Assembly: GCA_029781855.1 (NCBI GenBank)
Contig: JAKOVX010000059.1
Coordinates: 51,449-115,448, forward strand
Length of the DNA: 64,000 nucleotides
Source of the DNA: Acidobacteriota bacterium
Lineage (GTDB): Bacteria > Acidobacteriota > Blastocatellia > Pyrinomonadales > Pyrinomonadaceae
Direction of reading: 5' to 3'
The notes beneath the pieces were generated by a model. That model had not been told where the DNA came from and did no database searches. It saw nothing but the letters and a program-made list of their open reading frames with translations. This document shows, piece after piece, positions 36,175 through 44,538 of the stretch. A program made the position numbers and the translations under genes. Numbering within the stretch: the first letter of the stretch is position 1; every line of letters begins with the position of its first letter.

Positions 36175-37224
36175 TTAGCGATAGTTGCCCGTGTCGGGAC
36201 ATTCAACTACGTCGTTGTGCTTTCGAACACCGAGTGCCCTGGTCAGGGAAAACCAAAACCAGCAAATAGCAAAGGTCGTACCGCTATAAAAGAAATATAA
36301 TACTTGCCATGGGAAACTCATTATCGCGAAAGGAATCCCTCTCTTTCTTGCGAAAAACTTCAAAATTTTCGCGTTCATTAATGCAATGGCGACCAAACAA
36401 AAGATCCCGGCGATACAGAATAACGGTTGCCAGAAAGCCAGAACGATACATACCAGCGATAGTCCGGCGAGGGCGGAACTGATCCGATCAGACCATTTCA
36501 AATTCATATCGTTGATCAACACCTGCTTCTCAAGAATTAGCGTCGACCAAGGTATCGCCCGGCAGAATATTTCGGTTCTCAAATGTGAGCGTATTCCCCA
36601 TTTTTTGAAATGTTTAGCTTGAATGTCGGGGTCAAGAAGGATCAGTTTCCCGTTCGAGCGAAGCCGAGAACCGAGGTCAATATCTTCGATCGATGGTTCA
36701 GAGAACTTCGCATGGTCAAATCCCCCATGCTCCAAAAAGACTGATCGGCGCATCGCCCCGAGTCCGGACCAGAAGGTCGACGCTTGTCGACACGAATGTT
36801 GGTGCACGAAATGGTGCTGAAGGTTCTTATATTGGGAAAGGAAGTTCCTCTCAGCGGGGTCATCATCATATGATCCAAAAAGTGCCGAAATCTCTGGGAG
36901 ATCCTCGAACCGTTTGGCAATTTGTTCAAGGGTCGTCGGGTTTACAACGACATCCGCATCGACAAATAACAGGATCTCACCGGCGGCGACCTCGGCCGCA
37001 AGATTTCTAGCTGCGCCGGGCCCAGATCGGGACTTCGTCAACATGACTCGTGCCCCTTTTTCGAGTGCCAGCACACCGCTTCCATCGGTGGAGCAATCGT
37101 CTACGACTAGTACCTCGAACGACCGATATGTTGACGAGAATATGCCATCAAGGCATTTGGACAAGAAATTCAACCCGTTAAAGACGGGAATAATCACCGT
37201 AATGTTTGGGGAAGATTGTGACAT
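36175..37224 (-). CDS. Family 2 glycosyltransferase with C-terminal membrane segments
   Basis: The 349-residue enzyme has ITVIIPVFNG, VVDDCSTDGSG, 'LLFVDADVVVNP' (DxD motif) and 'SIEDIDLGSRLRSNG' as base region, in canonical GT-A order. Two to three hydrophobic helices follow from about residue 240 (IVLAFWQPLFCIAGIFCLVA; IMSFPWQVLYFFYSG). The ATG at 37224 is preferred to a TTG at 37236. It probably extends a lipid-linked chain at the membrane. Confidence 0.85.
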   Translation of the reverse strand: MSQSSPNITVIIPVFNGLNFLSKCLDGIFSSTYRSFEVLVVDDCSTDGSGVLALEKGARVMLTKSRSGPGAARNLAAEVAAGEILLFVDADVVVNPTTLEQIAKRFEDLPEISALFGSYDDDPAERNFLSQYKNLQHHFVHQHSCRQASTFWSGLGAMRRSVFLEHGGFDHAKFSEPSIEDIDLGSRLRSNGKLILLDPDIQAKHFKKWGIRSHLRTEIFCRAIPWSTLILEKQVLINDMNLKWSDRISSALAGLSLVCIVLAFWQPLFCIAGIFCLVAIALMNAKILKFFARKRGIPFAIMSFPWQVLYFFYSGTTFAICWFWFSLTRALGVRKHNDVVECPDTGNYR

Positions 37225-37322
37225 TCGTTGTGGCAAAAGATATGGTGACTAAACTCGGTCAAGTTGTCTCTCGTTGGGAGAAACCGAATTGCCCAGCTGA
37301 ACCGGTCGAACCTGTCTAGTTC

Positions 37323-38399
37323 CTATATGGTCTTGGCACTCCTTGAACCAACAATGGCTCTCGTAAGTTGAATTGGTTGAAAGACAATGCTTGACCACAG
37401 AAATATCTCATTAGTGCAATAGCACTTTTTGGCCTCAATCTGTTGGCGCAGATCATCGGCCGCCTCGGAGTCCCAAATCTCGAAAAAAGAGTTCTTCCTC
37501 AAGTTCCCAATCGGAAAATGCTGCTCGCAAACACTCACGTCGCCGTTTGCATAGACGACCCCCGTTAGCACCCCTGCCTTGCAGGGAATGAACTGGGTCT
37601 CGGATTCGATCGTTCTGACCTTCGCCCACTGCAGCATAGGCTCAACGCTTGCTCCGAATCTGTTTCTTTCGCGATCGCTCCAGACTTCAGCAACGTGGCG
37701 GTAAAGTTCCTTATATTTGGCAAGTTGAGGTCCTTGCAATGAAGGATTCTTGCGGTCTCCGCGAATGATCGCTAGATTATGGTGTTCCATCGAGGGACAA
37801 TTGTCGTGAAGGTACTCGGTCAGTTGCCAGATCTCATCCATATTCTCGCCCATAGCTACAGTGTTGGCATGGATCAGCAAGCGTGGGTCTTCCGCCTGCA
37901 ATTTCACAAGCATCTCGTAAGTCTCCATTGCTTTCTTAAATGATTGCGGGTTGCCGCGAAAATTGTTGTGGTACTCGGGCATGCCATCGAGGGAGATCTC
38001 ACATACAAAAAGTTTGAGGCTTTTGTTTCTGAGGACCTTTCGTAGAGACTTTTCGGTGCGATCCGTAAAATAACCGTTCGTCGGTACATAAATGTTCCTT
38101 ACATTGTTATTCCGGATAAACAGCTCGCATATCTCGGCGAATTCGCCCCGGATAAATGGTTCGCCCCCCGAGAGGTTCAGGTTCTCGAAATCACCAAGTT
38201 CAAGCGAAAGCTTCTCAAATTCCTCGAACGACAGATCGTTGCGTTGATTCAGTTCCTTCCAGTAGAAACAGTGTTCACACGTCAGGTTACAGATCGAGTT
38301 GATAAAAACTATCATGAACGGCGGCGTTTGACGGGCGCGGTGCTTCATCGCCTTCATGGAAAGTTTGGTGTGACGAGAGACCCTTGAAACAATATTCAT
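37323..38399 (-). CDS. Radical SAM protein with C-terminal SPASM-like cysteines
   Basis: The 358-residue protein has the radical SAM Cx3Cx2C at C37, C41 and C44 (CNLTCEHC), then 'NLSGGEPFIRGEF' (the GGE motif for SAM) and 'VCEISLDGMPEYHNNFRG'. A C-terminal 'CKAGVLTGVVYANGDVSVCEQH' and 'KKCYC' resemble a SPASM/twitch auxiliary-cluster domain. A good ribosome site (AAAAGGAAAAT) precedes the ATG. Such proteins in glycan loci are often unassigned; it may modify a sugar or a peptide. No RiPP precursor was found beside it. Confidence 0.82.
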   Translation of the reverse strand: MNIVSRVSRHTKLSMKAMKHRARQTPPFMIVFINSICNLTCEHCFYWKELNQRNDLSFEEFEKLSLELGDFENLNLSGGEPFIRGEFAEICELFIRNNNVRNIYVPTNGYFTDRTEKSLRKVLRNKSLKLFVCEISLDGMPEYHNNFRGNPQSFKKAMETYEMLVKLQAEDPRLLIHANTVAMGENMDEIWQLTEYLHDNCPSMEHHNLAIIRGDRKNPSLQGPQLAKYKELYRHVAEVWSDRERNRFGASVEPMLQWAKVRTIESETQFIPCKAGVLTGVVYANGDVSVCEQHFPIGNLRKNSFFEIWDSEAADDLRQQIEAKKCYCTNEIFLWSSIVFQPIQLTRAIVGSRSAKTI

Positions 38400-38426
38400 A
38401 TTTTCCTTTTCAACCTCGACCCTAAG

Positions 38427-39236
38427 CTAATGGTTGCCCTCAGCAAGCGACTTCGCATTCCGCAGGCATTGGCGGACGCGCAGATAACCATCAAATATTG
38501 ACGTATCGAGCAGATCAAATATCCGCTGGTTTGATAGGTAGTAGGCATCTACCCTTTCCAGTTCATGAAGATCGCTTGCCTCCGTCACCTTTCCGAGGAC
38601 AGTCGAAGTTGCGGACTTGAACGTGGCAGCGGCCATTCGTTTGACGGATCCATTTGTCTTTCCGAACGGATAAGCAAACGACGCCGTCTCAACGCCCAGA
38701 TTGTCATCAAGTTCCGTTTTGGACCCAATGATCTCGTCTTCCATAGCTTCCCTTGATATCCTCGTCAGATCCGGATGCGTCTTTGTGTGTGAGCCAAACT
38801 CGATGCCTTCGGCGCTTAGCTCACGGATCTCTGTCCAGTTCAGAATTTCGCTTCGTGGAAAACTCGCGGGATTACCGGACCAGTCGTTATGGCGGCCGCA
38901 AAAATCGGTAACGAGAAAGACGGTTGCCCGATAGCCGAATTCGTCAAGTATGGGGAAGGCCTCCGTAAAGAAATTCCTGAACCCGTCATCAAACGTCAAC
39001 ACGATCGGCTTCTCCGGGAGTGATGATCTCTCTTCGATCGACGACACCATCTCCCGAAGGGTGATCGCTTGATAACCTGCCCCGGCAAGTGCCGAAATCT
39101 GTCTCCTGAAAACTGCGGGCGCAGTCGAAATGACAGAACCGCAGTCATCGATCGAGTGGTATGTAATGATCGGTAAGCGAAACATACTATCGACTCTAAT
39201 AACACCGGGCCGCCGATTAAAGGTGTTGAATCTCAT
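38427..39236 (-). CDS. Polysaccharide deacetylase (NodB homology domain)
   Basis: The 269-residue protein has the NodB motifs TFDDG (D83 base, D84 metal) and SHTKTHPDL (H150, H154 metal ligands), an early 'PIITYHSID', and a late 'SFAYPFGKTNG'. These metal-dependent enzymes remove N-acetyl groups from GlcNAc-containing glycans or O-acetyl groups. No signal peptide is seen, which would suit a cytosolic glycan intermediate. ATG codons at 39236 and 39185 are both possible; the shorter form starts closer to the domain. It lies 40 bases after the GT4 gene. Confidence 0.87.
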   Translation of the reverse strand: MRFNTFNRRPGVIRVDSMFRLPIITYHSIDDCGSVISTAPAVFRRQISALAGAGYQAITLREMVSSIEERSSLPEKPIVLTFDDGFRNFFTEAFPILDEFGYRATVFLVTDFCGRHNDWSGNPASFPRSEILNWTEIRELSAEGIEFGSHTKTHPDLTRISREAMEDEIIGSKTELDDNLGVETASFAYPFGKTNGSVKRMAAATFKSATSTVLGKVTEASDLHELERVDAYYLSNQRIFDLLDTSIFDGYLRVRQCLRNAKSLAEGNH

Positions 39237-39276
39237 TCCTGGACCATCCGACCGGTGCTAGGACGAAAGCAAATTC

Positions 39277-40545
39277 TCAATTGGAACGGACGGCACGCTC
39301 CACATTAATACCGGAGACTAAATCCCGCCCGCGTGATTCGGCGATCTTCCGGATCAGGTCAAGATACATGTCGATGTGCGGTTCTTCGCTCCAGTATTTC
39401 AAATAGGCCCGATATCCATTTTCACCCAGCTCAGCTCGCCGTTCGGGATCTTCAGCGATCTTCCGCATCGCTTCGACCAACCCCTCCTCATTTTGATAGA
39501 CGAAGCCACCTCCGCTGTCTTCAACGACTTCCGGAAGGGCCCCCAGGTCGTTAACGATCACCGGCGTCTTGTATGAAAATGCTTCAATTATTATGATGCC
39601 GAAAGTTTCATAACAAATAGAAGGAACTATGACCGCCATAGCCGAGCGGTAAAGACCGGAAAGCGAGTCCTGGTCCTGCCGCCCTAAGAACTTAATATTT
39701 GAGCATCCATCAGCCTGTAATTCCAGAGCGTGTCGATACACTCCGTCGCCGGCGACAAGAAGATCGAACTCAGGATTATCTCGAAATGCATTTATCAGAT
39801 TCTGAACGCCTTTGATGTATTCCAGTCTGCCGACGAAAAGAAAATAAGGCCGCGTGCTAGTCGGCGGCGGTAACGCTGAGTCCTCATCGATGCGCTTTGG
39901 CAAAAAATACGGAAGATGTCTTATCGGTGCATCGAGGCCCATTTCAACATGTTTTCGCATCGAAAATCTGCTCGGCGACAGAAAACAGTCAACATGTTTC
40001 AGGTTTCGGCTCATCATGCCTGAATGCCGCCATAATTGAGGCGGTCGCTTCCCTGCTATCTGACAAAGAGTGCACGACTTTTTCGTGCATACTTCACGGT
40101 TAAATTTCCACAACACATGCATCGGGCAGACGAGCCAGTGCTCATGTGCCGTATAGAGCTTGATCGCTGATCCGTAACTCAAGGCCGTGATACCGATCAA
40201 CGACATATTATTGTAGTGGATCACGTCATAATCGTTTTCAGATAACGATGTCTTCAGTTTGTGTTTGAGAAACGGGACCCCGGTTTGCTGGGTGATCAAA
40301 GGCGAAAGAATACCCAGACCGCTTCGCAAAGGATGCAAATGTACACGTTCATGATTCTGGAAGACTCCTGTTGGCGGCTGTCCGTTCAGCATTAGGTAAG
40401 AGTCTTCACAATAGAATACATCTACGGAGTGGCCGCGTCGGGCAAGTTCGTTCGAGAGGCGATAGATGTGCATACCGTCTCCGCCGAAGTTATAAGGCGG
40501 ATAAAAGGTAGACACCATGCAGAATCTTAGGGGACGGTCTTTCAC
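39277..40545 (-). CDS. Family 4 glycosyltransferase with a cysteine cluster
   Basis: The 422-residue GT4 has an N terminus 'FCMVSTFYPPYNFGGDGMHIYRLSNELARRGHSVDVF', a donor domain 'FLFVGRLEYIKGVQNLINAF', and the E-x7-E pair in 'YETFGIIIIEAFSYKTPVI'. An unusual cysteine-rich stretch 'VCTKKSCTLC' lies after 'HEHWLVCPMHVLWKFNRE' near residues 135-165; a similar insert is known in a subset of GT4 enzymes and could bind metal. The start is GTG; an ATG at 40518 is closer to the core. Six bases separate it from the upstream GT4 gene. Confidence 0.86.
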   Translation of the reverse strand: MKDRPLRFCMVSTFYPPYNFGGDGMHIYRLSNELARRGHSVDVFYCEDSYLMLNGQPPTGVFQNHERVHLHPLRSGLGILSPLITQQTGVPFLKHKLKTSLSENDYDVIHYNNMSLIGITALSYGSAIKLYTAHEHWLVCPMHVLWKFNREVCTKKSCTLCQIAGKRPPQLWRHSGMMSRNLKHVDCFLSPSRFSMRKHVEMGLDAPIRHLPYFLPKRIDEDSALPPPTSTRPYFLFVGRLEYIKGVQNLINAFRDNPEFDLLVAGDGVYRHALELQADGCSNIKFLGRQDQDSLSGLYRSAMAVIVPSICYETFGIIIIEAFSYKTPVIVNDLGALPEVVEDSGGGFVYQNEEGLVEAMRKIAEDPERRAELGENGYRAYLKYWSEEPHIDMYLDLIRKIAESRGRDLVSGINVERAVRSN

Positions 40546-40551
40546 TGGAAT

Positions 40552-41727
40552 TCAATTTGTTCGAAGTTCGTCGAATATCGCAAGCGTGTCCGTCGCTGCC
40601 TGATCCCAACTGAACAGCCGCGACCTCTGGAGTCCATCGTTTCTCATTTTCCGGCGCTCGAGTTCGTTATTCAGGACCTCTGATAAAATGTTTGCCATCT
40701 CCCTGGGATCGGCCGGGTCAAAGAAGCGGCCGGCAGCTTCAAGCACCTCCGGCAACGATCCCGTCCGGCTTGCAACTACGGGCGTTCCGCATGCCATTGC
40801 CTCTATCGCCGGGAGTCCAAAGCCTTCCTCGATCGATGGGAATACAAGAATCATCGCTTCATTATAGAGACGGGCAAGTTCTTCGTCCGGAACAAATCCG
40901 GTAAAGATAACCTCACTCTCGAAACCGTATTCAGCGATCTGTTTCTTCAATGCCGGATAGGCCGAATAGAAAGGGTCATCCTTGTAATCCCCGACCAAGA
41001 CCAATTTTACAGGTACAGTCGTTTCACCCTCGCGTAAGAGCTTGAACGCTTCGATCAGCGTATCAAGGTTCTTATGCGGACTGATCCCACCGACGCATAA
41101 AAGGAATTGTTCGCCGGGGGAAATTCCGTACGAGGCTGACGCGGACCTGGTCAAAGCGGGAGGCAACACCTTAAACTCCGGTTTGGCGGCCTCCGTTATG
41201 AGTCTTATCTTTGAAGACGGAAAGCGATAGTAATCAGCTATCTCGGATCTTGAAAATTCTGACACGGTTGCCACAAGATCCGCCTGCCTGATCGCGGCAG
41301 AAAGCTTAAGAGCCCAAAAGAATCGGGCTCTGGAATTCGGAAAGATCAACTCCGGGTGATGCTCAGCGATGACGTCGTGAATTGTGAGCACAATTTTGGT
41401 CCGGTTGAAGACCGGAAAGTACGTGTACACCGTGGGAAAGAAAAAGACGTCGATATTATTCCGCAGGACCGTGCGAGACATTGACCACAGATCGCCAAAC
41501 GATCGGCGGCCCGAGGCCGAGGCAGATTCGACAGCGGAATCCCTCGTCGGAGCGATGACCACCTTTGCCGCGGACGGAAATTCCGATTCGCAACCCGATC
41601 GGCTGTCAACGAAAAATACGTATTCGTCCCGGGTATCACGATCTAGCAGAGCACTAAGCAATTCCCGTGTAAAACGGCCAAACCCGCGCTTATTACTCCA
41701 GCAACTGGCGTCAACTCCGATCCTCAT
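40552..41727 (-). CDS. Family 4 glycosyltransferase
   Basis: The 391-residue enzyme begins MRIGVDASCWSNKRGFGRFTRELL (the RGFGRF glycine loop) and has 'LLCVGGISPHKNLDTLIEAF' and the E-x7-E pair in 'EEGFGLPAIEAMACGTPVV', followed by GSLPEVL. This is the mannosyl/rhamnosyl-transferase type of GT4 common in O-antigen loci; donor specificity cannot be read. It is the first gene after a 93-base gap from the small membrane protein gene upstream, so it could start a separate transcript or be read through. Confidence 0.87.
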   Translation of the reverse strand: MRIGVDASCWSNKRGFGRFTRELLSALLDRDTRDEYVFFVDSRSGCESEFPSAAKVVIAPTRDSAVESASASGRRSFGDLWSMSRTVLRNNIDVFFFPTVYTYFPVFNRTKIVLTIHDVIAEHHPELIFPNSRARFFWALKLSAAIRQADLVATVSEFSRSEIADYYRFPSSKIRLITEAAKPEFKVLPPALTRSASASYGISPGEQFLLCVGGISPHKNLDTLIEAFKLLREGETTVPVKLVLVGDYKDDPFYSAYPALKKQIAEYGFESEVIFTGFVPDEELARLYNEAMILVFPSIEEGFGLPAIEAMACGTPVVASRTGSLPEVLEAAGRFFDPADPREMANILSEVLNNELERRKMRNDGLQRSRLFSWDQAATDTLAIFDELRTN

Positions 41728-41820
41728 AAGATTTCAAATATCACGAATACAGATCGCCTCAACGTCGTCGCCAGGAACGTTGACGTTTGGGCAAACCCAA
41801 TCGTTATATAAGGCCTGTAC

Positions 41821-42201
41821 CTATTGACTCTCCGGTTTGCGCGGTGACCGGATCAGGACGATGAAGTTGTACACGGAACTAATAATGAGGCCGCAAATAT
41901 AGCCGAGCACAAATGCATAGAGAGCACCTACTATGCTCCCGGTTACTGTGACAGAGTAACCAATGAAATAATTGCCGAGCAAGCCCAAGTGGGGGCCGAC
42001 GACCTCGCCGCCCTTTATCACAAGCCAGATCGTCGCCGCAAAAAGTACGAGTGCGCAGATGGCGCCGAGAACAAATCCGAGAACGTGGCCATTGAGCCGA
42101 ACAACCGCATGCTTGATCAGTTGTTCTTCCCGGAGGGCTCGTGCTCGCTCGTCACTTGATGTTCGTTCAGAGAATTGGGGATCGATTGATTCTGATGTCA
42201 T
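41821..42201 (-). CDS. Small membrane protein, paralogue of the 43.7-44.1 kb gene
   Basis: A 126-residue protein: a polar N terminus with DERARALREEQ, then three hydrophobic helices with the block 'FAATIWLVIKGGEVVGPHLGLLGNYFIGYSVTVTGS'. About 38 of 80 core positions are identical by eye to the small protein on the other side of the flavoprotein gene. It starts three bases after the flavoprotein gene's stop. I do not recognise a named family. The KGG-x-VGPxLxLLGxYFxGYxVTxxGS signature is shared only with its paralogue here. It may be a membrane partner of the flavoprotein. Confidence 0.7.
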   Translation of the reverse strand: MTSESIDPQFSERTSSDERARALREEQLIKHAVVRLNGHVLGFVLGAICALVLFAATIWLVIKGGEVVGPHLGLLGNYFIGYSVTVTGSIVGALYAFVLGYICGLIISSVYNFIVLIRSPRKPESQ

Positions 42202-42204
42202 TAT

Positions 42205-43719
42205 CTAAACTATCCTTGTGGGAACGAGCGGCTGAGTTGAAGATACCACAGCCAGTTCCGATTCTTCCTGTGCTGTGATCTCTTCGTGATATTCATTTTC
42301 AACATTGACGCCCCAAACATCGTAGTTAGCACCGAGAATATTCTTCACCGATAGCATCGCGGTGAGCATCGAATGGTCTTGATTATTGTATTTGTGCATC
42401 CCGTTCCGCCCGACAAGGTGGAGATTGGGAACTTGACGCAAGAAGTCCCGTATCGTGTCAACCGCCTCAATATATACGGCATCGTACACGGGATACGCCT
42501 TTGGCATCCGCACCACCGAACCATCTTCGACATCGCCCGGATCAACGAGCCCAAGGAGACCAAGTTCTTTGGCGCCGAGAGCGATCAGGCCCGCATCTTC
42601 CATTGTCCAGAGGCCGTCTCCCTCGAAACAGAAGTACTCAAGCCCGAGACACGTCTTGTTCGGGTCAGGCACCATCTGGGGACTCCAGTTCTTAAAATTT
42701 TGTATTCGGCCAACCTTTACGTCCGGATCGTGAATATAGATCCAGTTATCTTCAAAAAGCCGGGCCTTGTTGATTATCAATGAAACAGTCAAGAAATCTC
42801 GATACGCCAGTTTGTTCGCCGCCTCGAGAACCTCCTCAGGCGGTTTTGGGGACAACTTACGGACCAATTCCTGCATTGGCATGCTGCTGATGAAGTCCGT
42901 ACCGTCAATGACCTCCCGCTTGCCGCCGCTCTCGATCTCGAGGGCGGTCACGCTGCCGTTTTGCCAGAAGATGCGTTCAACCCCCGACTTCATCCTCAGG
43001 GAGGAACAGTCTTCCTGAATGCTTTCGGCAACCATTTCCCACATCATGCCGGGCCCCTTTGCTGGATAATCAAAAGCATCGATCAATGTCTTGATTATAT
43101 CGCCCTTGTCCTTTACTGCGGATGACAGGAGGGCATTCTTTATCGTGGTGACAAGTGAAAGTCCCTTGATGCGTTGGGCGGCCCAGTCGGCAGATATCTG
43201 GTCGCATGGAATCCCCCAGACCTTTTCCGTATAGGTCTTAAAGAAGGTATTGTAGAGCCGCTTGCCGAATCTGTTACTAATCCAATCTTCGAAGGTAGAC
43301 TCGTTCTTGACCGGAAACATCTGGGCCCGTATATAACTGAAGACCATCATGAAGCTGTTCCAGATCCCAAGCCCGAGAAGCGCGTTTGAGGCCTTAAGAG
43401 GATAGTAGAAGAATTTTTTCTGGTAGTAGATCCGCGAGAGTCTCGAACGCCGCAGAAATTTCTCTTTTCCGAGGACTTCCCGCCACATATCATCAACGGC
43501 CTTTACCTTTGTAAAGAAACGATGCCCGCCGATATCAAATAGATAGCCTTTGTAATTAACAGTGCGCGAGATCCCGCCGACGACGTCGTCTTTTTCAAGT
43601 ACAACCGACTCGACTCCTTCCTTACAAAGCTGATATGCGGCGGTTAGCCCAGCTGGTCCAGCGCCGATTATCACGACTTTTTTATTTTCAGTTTTTGCGG
43701 GATTAGATTTCGATTTCAT
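42205..43719 (-). CDS. UDP-galactopyranose-mutase / amine-oxidase-like FAD oxidoreductase
   Basis: The 504-residue protein has an N-terminal FAD-binding motif GAGPAG (19-24), 'LEKDDVVGGISRTV' (the GG-x-S/R doublet) and 'FDIGGHRFFTKV', as in UGM/protoporphyrinogen-oxidase-like enzymes, with 'YFYTEKVWGIPCDQISADWAA'-like segments further on. This UGM-like group acts on sugars or polyprenyl substrates in glycan loci; the exact reaction is not known. Its ATG overlaps the stop of the upstream small membrane protein (TAATG), and the other small protein starts three bases after its end, so all three are co-translated. Confidence 0.78.
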   Translation of the reverse strand: MKSKSNPAKTENKKVVIIGAGPAGLTAAYQLCKEGVESVVLEKDDVVGGISRTVNYKGYLFDIGGHRFFTKVKAVDDMWREVLGKEKFLRRSRLSRIYYQKKFFYYPLKASNALLGLGIWNSFMMVFSYIRAQMFPVKNESTFEDWISNRFGKRLYNTFFKTYTEKVWGIPCDQISADWAAQRIKGLSLVTTIKNALLSSAVKDKGDIIKTLIDAFDYPAKGPGMMWEMVAESIQEDCSSLRMKSGVERIFWQNGSVTALEIESGGKREVIDGTDFISSMPMQELVRKLSPKPPEEVLEAANKLAYRDFLTVSLIINKARLFEDNWIYIHDPDVKVGRIQNFKNWSPQMVPDPNKTCLGLEYFCFEGDGLWTMEDAGLIALGAKELGLLGLVDPGDVEDGSVVRMPKAYPVYDAVYIEAVDTIRDFLRQVPNLHLVGRNGMHKYNNQDHSMLTAMLSVKNILGANYDVWGVNVENEYHEEITAQEESELAVVSSTQPLVPTRIV

Positions 43720-44126
43720 TATGGGTTATCTATGTAGTCACTCACAGCCGACATGCTCCTTCTGACCTTCAGGGAGCATAAATAGAAGGAGACCACAAAA
43801 TTTCTAAGGCCCGCTATCAACCAGCCGAGCACAAATCCGAAGAGCAGGCCATAGCCGAGACCGACCAGACTCCCTGAAAAGGTCACGTCATATCCTACGA
43901 AGTACTGTCCGAGCAGCGCGAGGTTGGGCCCCACAATATCGCCGCCCTTAAAGATAAGAATATTGGTTGCCGCGAAGACTATCAGTCCGAAGAGAACACC
44001 GAGTGAGATACCAAGAGCCACTCCGTCTATCTTTGCGAGTGAATCGATGATCAGCCGATCCATCGGATCCGGAGACTGATCAGCGGAATTGTATTCATGA
44101 CGAGGTTTCATACTATTTACTGCCAT
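43719..44126 (-). CDS. Small membrane protein, paralogue of the 41.8-42.2 kb gene
   Basis: About 135 residues: a polar N terminus (MAVNSMKPRHEYNSADQS), then three hydrophobic helices with 'FAATNILIFKGGDIVGPNLALLGQYFVGYDVTFSGSLVG', matching its paralogue. I prefer the ATG at 44126, with AGAGA upstream; a GTG at 44150 would add eight residues. It is the first gene of the small protein/flavoprotein/small protein unit and overlaps the flavoprotein gene by one base. The family is unnamed to me. Confidence 0.68.
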   Translation of the reverse strand: MAVNSMKPRHEYNSADQSPDPMDRLIIDSLAKIDGVALGISLGVLFGLIVFAATNILIFKGGDIVGPNLALLGQYFVGYDVTFSGSLVGLGYGLLFGFVLGWLIAGLRNFVVSFYLCSLKVRRSMSAVSDYIDNP

Positions 44127-44538
44127 AGAGATCTCTGCTACCTGTTCCACGCGTCAGCCAAGTATGCTCCAGAACTGTTCAAACTATTTGTCGCCCTGAC
44201 TGAAAAAGCTAATCCCTGGACGGTAGCCAACCGTTTGGCTGGGCCGCGACCCAGCCAATGTACCCTTGCGGGAAGGCTTTCAGTAATTTGATCACCTGCC
44301 TTGCTTAAACGGAATCGCACTCTTCCAACGATCCGGCAGGTGGACGATCGATCCCCACTATCAAGCCATATTGAGCATTTACAGGATTTTACCAAGGTTG
44401 CAGGGCTCGGCGAATCGGAAGAAACGACATTTTCGAATAGTACATTTGGTCTATACGTTTACACTCGGAATTTCGCCGTCCCCGTTACTAACCGCGAGAC
44501 CAAAGTGCTGGGAGATCTCACAATCTGCGCAATAGGCC
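44127..44538. other. Intergenic leader of the flavoprotein unit
   Basis: About 410 bases between the UbiA-like gene and the first small membrane protein gene. Apart from a perfect 9-bp hairpin at 44235-44258 no gene or classical promoter pair can be defended. Its length suggests a promoter plus a leader for the flavoprotein unit. Confidence 0.5.
44235..44258. promoter_or_regulatory. Perfect 9-bp inverted repeat upstream of the flavoprotein unit
   Basis: TTGGCTGGG (44235-44243) pairs with CCCAGCCAA (44250-44258) around a 6-base centre. No T tract follows on either strand, so it is not an obvious intrinsic terminator. It lies about 110 bases upstream of the first ATG of the unit and could be an operator or a leader hairpin. 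Confidence 0.45.

Noticed and set aside
43719..44150. GTG at 44150 as start of the first small membrane protein
   Set aside because: The ATG at 44126 has an AGAGA at suitable spacing, and the extra eight residues do not resemble the paralogue.
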